Assembly: GCA_029550985.1 (NCBI GenBank)
Contig: JAKPGH010000062.1
Coordinates: 1-6,003 of the forward strand
Source: Bacillota bacterium
GTDB taxonomy: Bacteria; Bacillota; Clostridia; Oscillospirales; Ruminococcaceae
Reading direction: 5' to 3'
DNA: 6,003 bases
Below the pieces are notes generated by a model. That model had not been told where the DNA came from and made no database searches. It was given only the letters and a program-made list of their open reading frames with translations. The position numbers and the translations under genes were made by a program. This document shows positions 5,019-6,003 of the stretch, one piece after another (within the stretch, counting starts at the first letter, position 1; each line of letters begins with the position of its first letter).

Positions 5019-6003
5019 TTATTTGCTTAAAGACTCGGCAAAGGCCTTGCCAAAGGCCACGGCGTTTTCCAAATCCTGCTCCGACGGAACAAAATTGACC
5101 CGGAACTGTTCGTCCCAAACTTTGCACTTGAGAGCGGTCAGGCGCTGCGCCAGATTCGGAACACCTTCCCCGCTCCAGCCGTATGAGCCAAAGACTGCCA
5201 CCGGTCGCTTTTGGATATTGACCGCCTCGATACCGGCCAGCAACTGCCAGACTGGAGCCACCGCATCCCGGTTGATGGTGGGAGAACCGACCAGGAAGGC
5301 GTCGCTTTCGTTGAGCAGAGTAGTCAGCATGTTCATATCGTGCTCGATGATGTCGTAGCATTCCACCTGAGCATCAGGGATGGTTTCGGTAATGCCTTTG
5401 GCAATCGCATTGGCAATTTTGCGGGTATTGCCATAGGCGGTCACGTAAAAGATGGGGATATGCTTTTGCTGGCGGACTGCTTCGGCCGACCACTGACGGT
5501 ACAGTTCCAATACTTTTTGCAGTTTGCCGTTCTTGGTGAGGATGGGGCCGTGGCTGTTGCAGTCAAAGGCGATATCCAAATCCTGGATCTTGTCCAATCC
5601 CTGACGCACGTAGGGCTGGAAAGGTCCAAAAATGCAGTCGTAGTAATATTTCAATGCGTCCCAATATTGGTCGTCATAAACCGTGCAGACGTCAAAAACC
5701 TGGGGTTCGCAGAAATGGCATCCCAAAAAGTCGCAGGAAAACAAAATCTTGTCCTCTTCCAGCCAGGTAAACATGGAATCGGGCCAATGCAGGAAAGGCG
5801 CGTTGATAAAGCGCAGGGTTTTCCCGCCCAGTTCCAAGGTGTGGCCGTCTTTCACCACCAGCAGGTTCAGCGGCCGGTTGGCAATTTGCTTGATGTAGAT
5901 GGCGCCCGCCTGGCTGACCACCACCGTCAGATTGGGGAACTGATCCAGCAGGCGGTTGATGCAGCCGGTATGGTCCGGCTCGCAGTGGTTGAGAATGAGG
6001 TAA
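5019..6003 (-). CDS. fprA: FprA-type A-type flavodiiron protein, N-terminus cut off by window edge
   Basis: The 327 residues visible (codons from 6002 down to the TAA at 5021-5019) cover most of a flavodiiron protein, normally about 400 residues, so roughly 70 N-terminal residues lie outside. The order is a metallo-beta-lactamase-like di-iron domain followed by a flavodoxin domain. The iron ligands are all present in the visible part: NHCEPDHTG (His6, Glu8, Asp10, His11), FLHWPDS (His72), SCDFLG (Asp91) and NSHGPI (His151). The FMN-binding loops are VTAYGNTRKIA (from 187), GSPTINRDAVAP (from 239) and FGSYGWSGEG (271-280). In the cytoplasm such proteins reduce O2 to water, and in some cases NO to N2O, usually with electrons from rubredoxin, protecting anaerobes from oxidative or nitrosative stress. 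No rubredoxin domain is fused at the C-terminus. The iron domain is Cys-rich around CDFLGCHFCEP. It is convergent with the EEP-HAD operon and probably unrelated to it. Confidence 0.95.
   Translation of the reverse strand, partial: YLILNHCEPDHTGCINRLLDQFPNLTVVVSQAGAIYIKQIANRPLNLLVVKDGHTLELGGKTLRFINAPFLHWPDSMFTWLEEDKILFSCDFLGCHFCEPQVFDVCTVYDDQYWDALKYYYDCIFGPFQPYVRQGLDKIQDLDIAFDCNSHGPILTKNGKLQKVLELYRQWSAEAVRQQKHIPIFYVTAYGNTRKIANAIAKGITETIPDAQVECYDIIEHDMNMLTTLLNESDAFLVGSPTINRDAVAPVWQLLAGIEAVNIQKRPVAVFGSYGWSGEGVPNLAQRLTALKCKVWDEQFRVNFVPSEQDLENAVAFGKAFAESLSK

Noticed and set aside
5014..5358. Plus-strand 114-residue frame opposite the flavodiiron gene
   Set aside because: It is antisense to the conserved flavodoxin domain and has no supporting signals.

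Overview
The window looks like chromosomal DNA from a strictly anaerobic, Gram-positive bacterium of the Clostridia type, possibly a gut Oscillospiraceae or Lachnospiraceae relative. The reasons are strong AGGAGG-type ribosome binding sites, sigma-A-like promoters (TTGACA/TACAAT), moderate GC content, short intergenic gaps, and an A-type flavodiiron protein, an enzyme typical of anaerobes. The genus assignment is inference. There are no RNA genes, mobile elements, CRISPR repeats or phage genes.

Layout. (1) Positions 1-539, minus strand: the N-terminal 179 residues of an exported or membrane-anchored protein cut off by the window edge, with its own promoter. (2) 767-1645, minus: a PfkB-family sugar or polyol kinase, ending in a clear intrinsic terminator (691-727). 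(3) 1818-2840, minus: a LacI-family transcription regulator. (4) 2841-3107: a divergent control region with back-to-back promoters, each followed by a LacI-type operator. (5) 3108-4154 and 4165-4935, plus: a two-gene operon of an endonuclease/exonuclease/phosphatase (EEP) fold hydrolase and a HAD-family phosphatase. (6) 4936-5018: a convergent terminator region. (7) 5019-6003, minus: most of an FprA-type flavodiiron protein, cut off at its N-terminus.

How the genes may work together. The core (kinase, LacI regulator, EEP hydrolase, HAD hydrolase) looks like one locally controlled catabolic module. An 11-base element, AAMCGKTTGCG read on the minus strand, occurs in all three relevant intergenic stretches: before the kinase, before the regulator, and before the EEP-HAD operon. 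Two of the copies are identical. This predicts that the LacI protein represses itself, the operon and probably the kinase. A plausible but unproven pathway is that the EEP enzyme opens a phosphodiester or phosphomonoester, the HAD enzyme removes a phosphate, and the PfkB enzyme phosphorylates the freed sugar or polyol for central metabolism. No transporter is visible, so the substrate cannot be named. The flavodiiron protein and the truncated exported protein look like independent neighbours.

The window appears to hold a neat, probably uncharacterised regulon rather than a radically new system. The most notable points are the shared operator set, the HAD protein lacking the usual second motif-I aspartate, the kinase's atypical GRTGRGDT motif, and a perfect hairpin built over the HAD stop codon.
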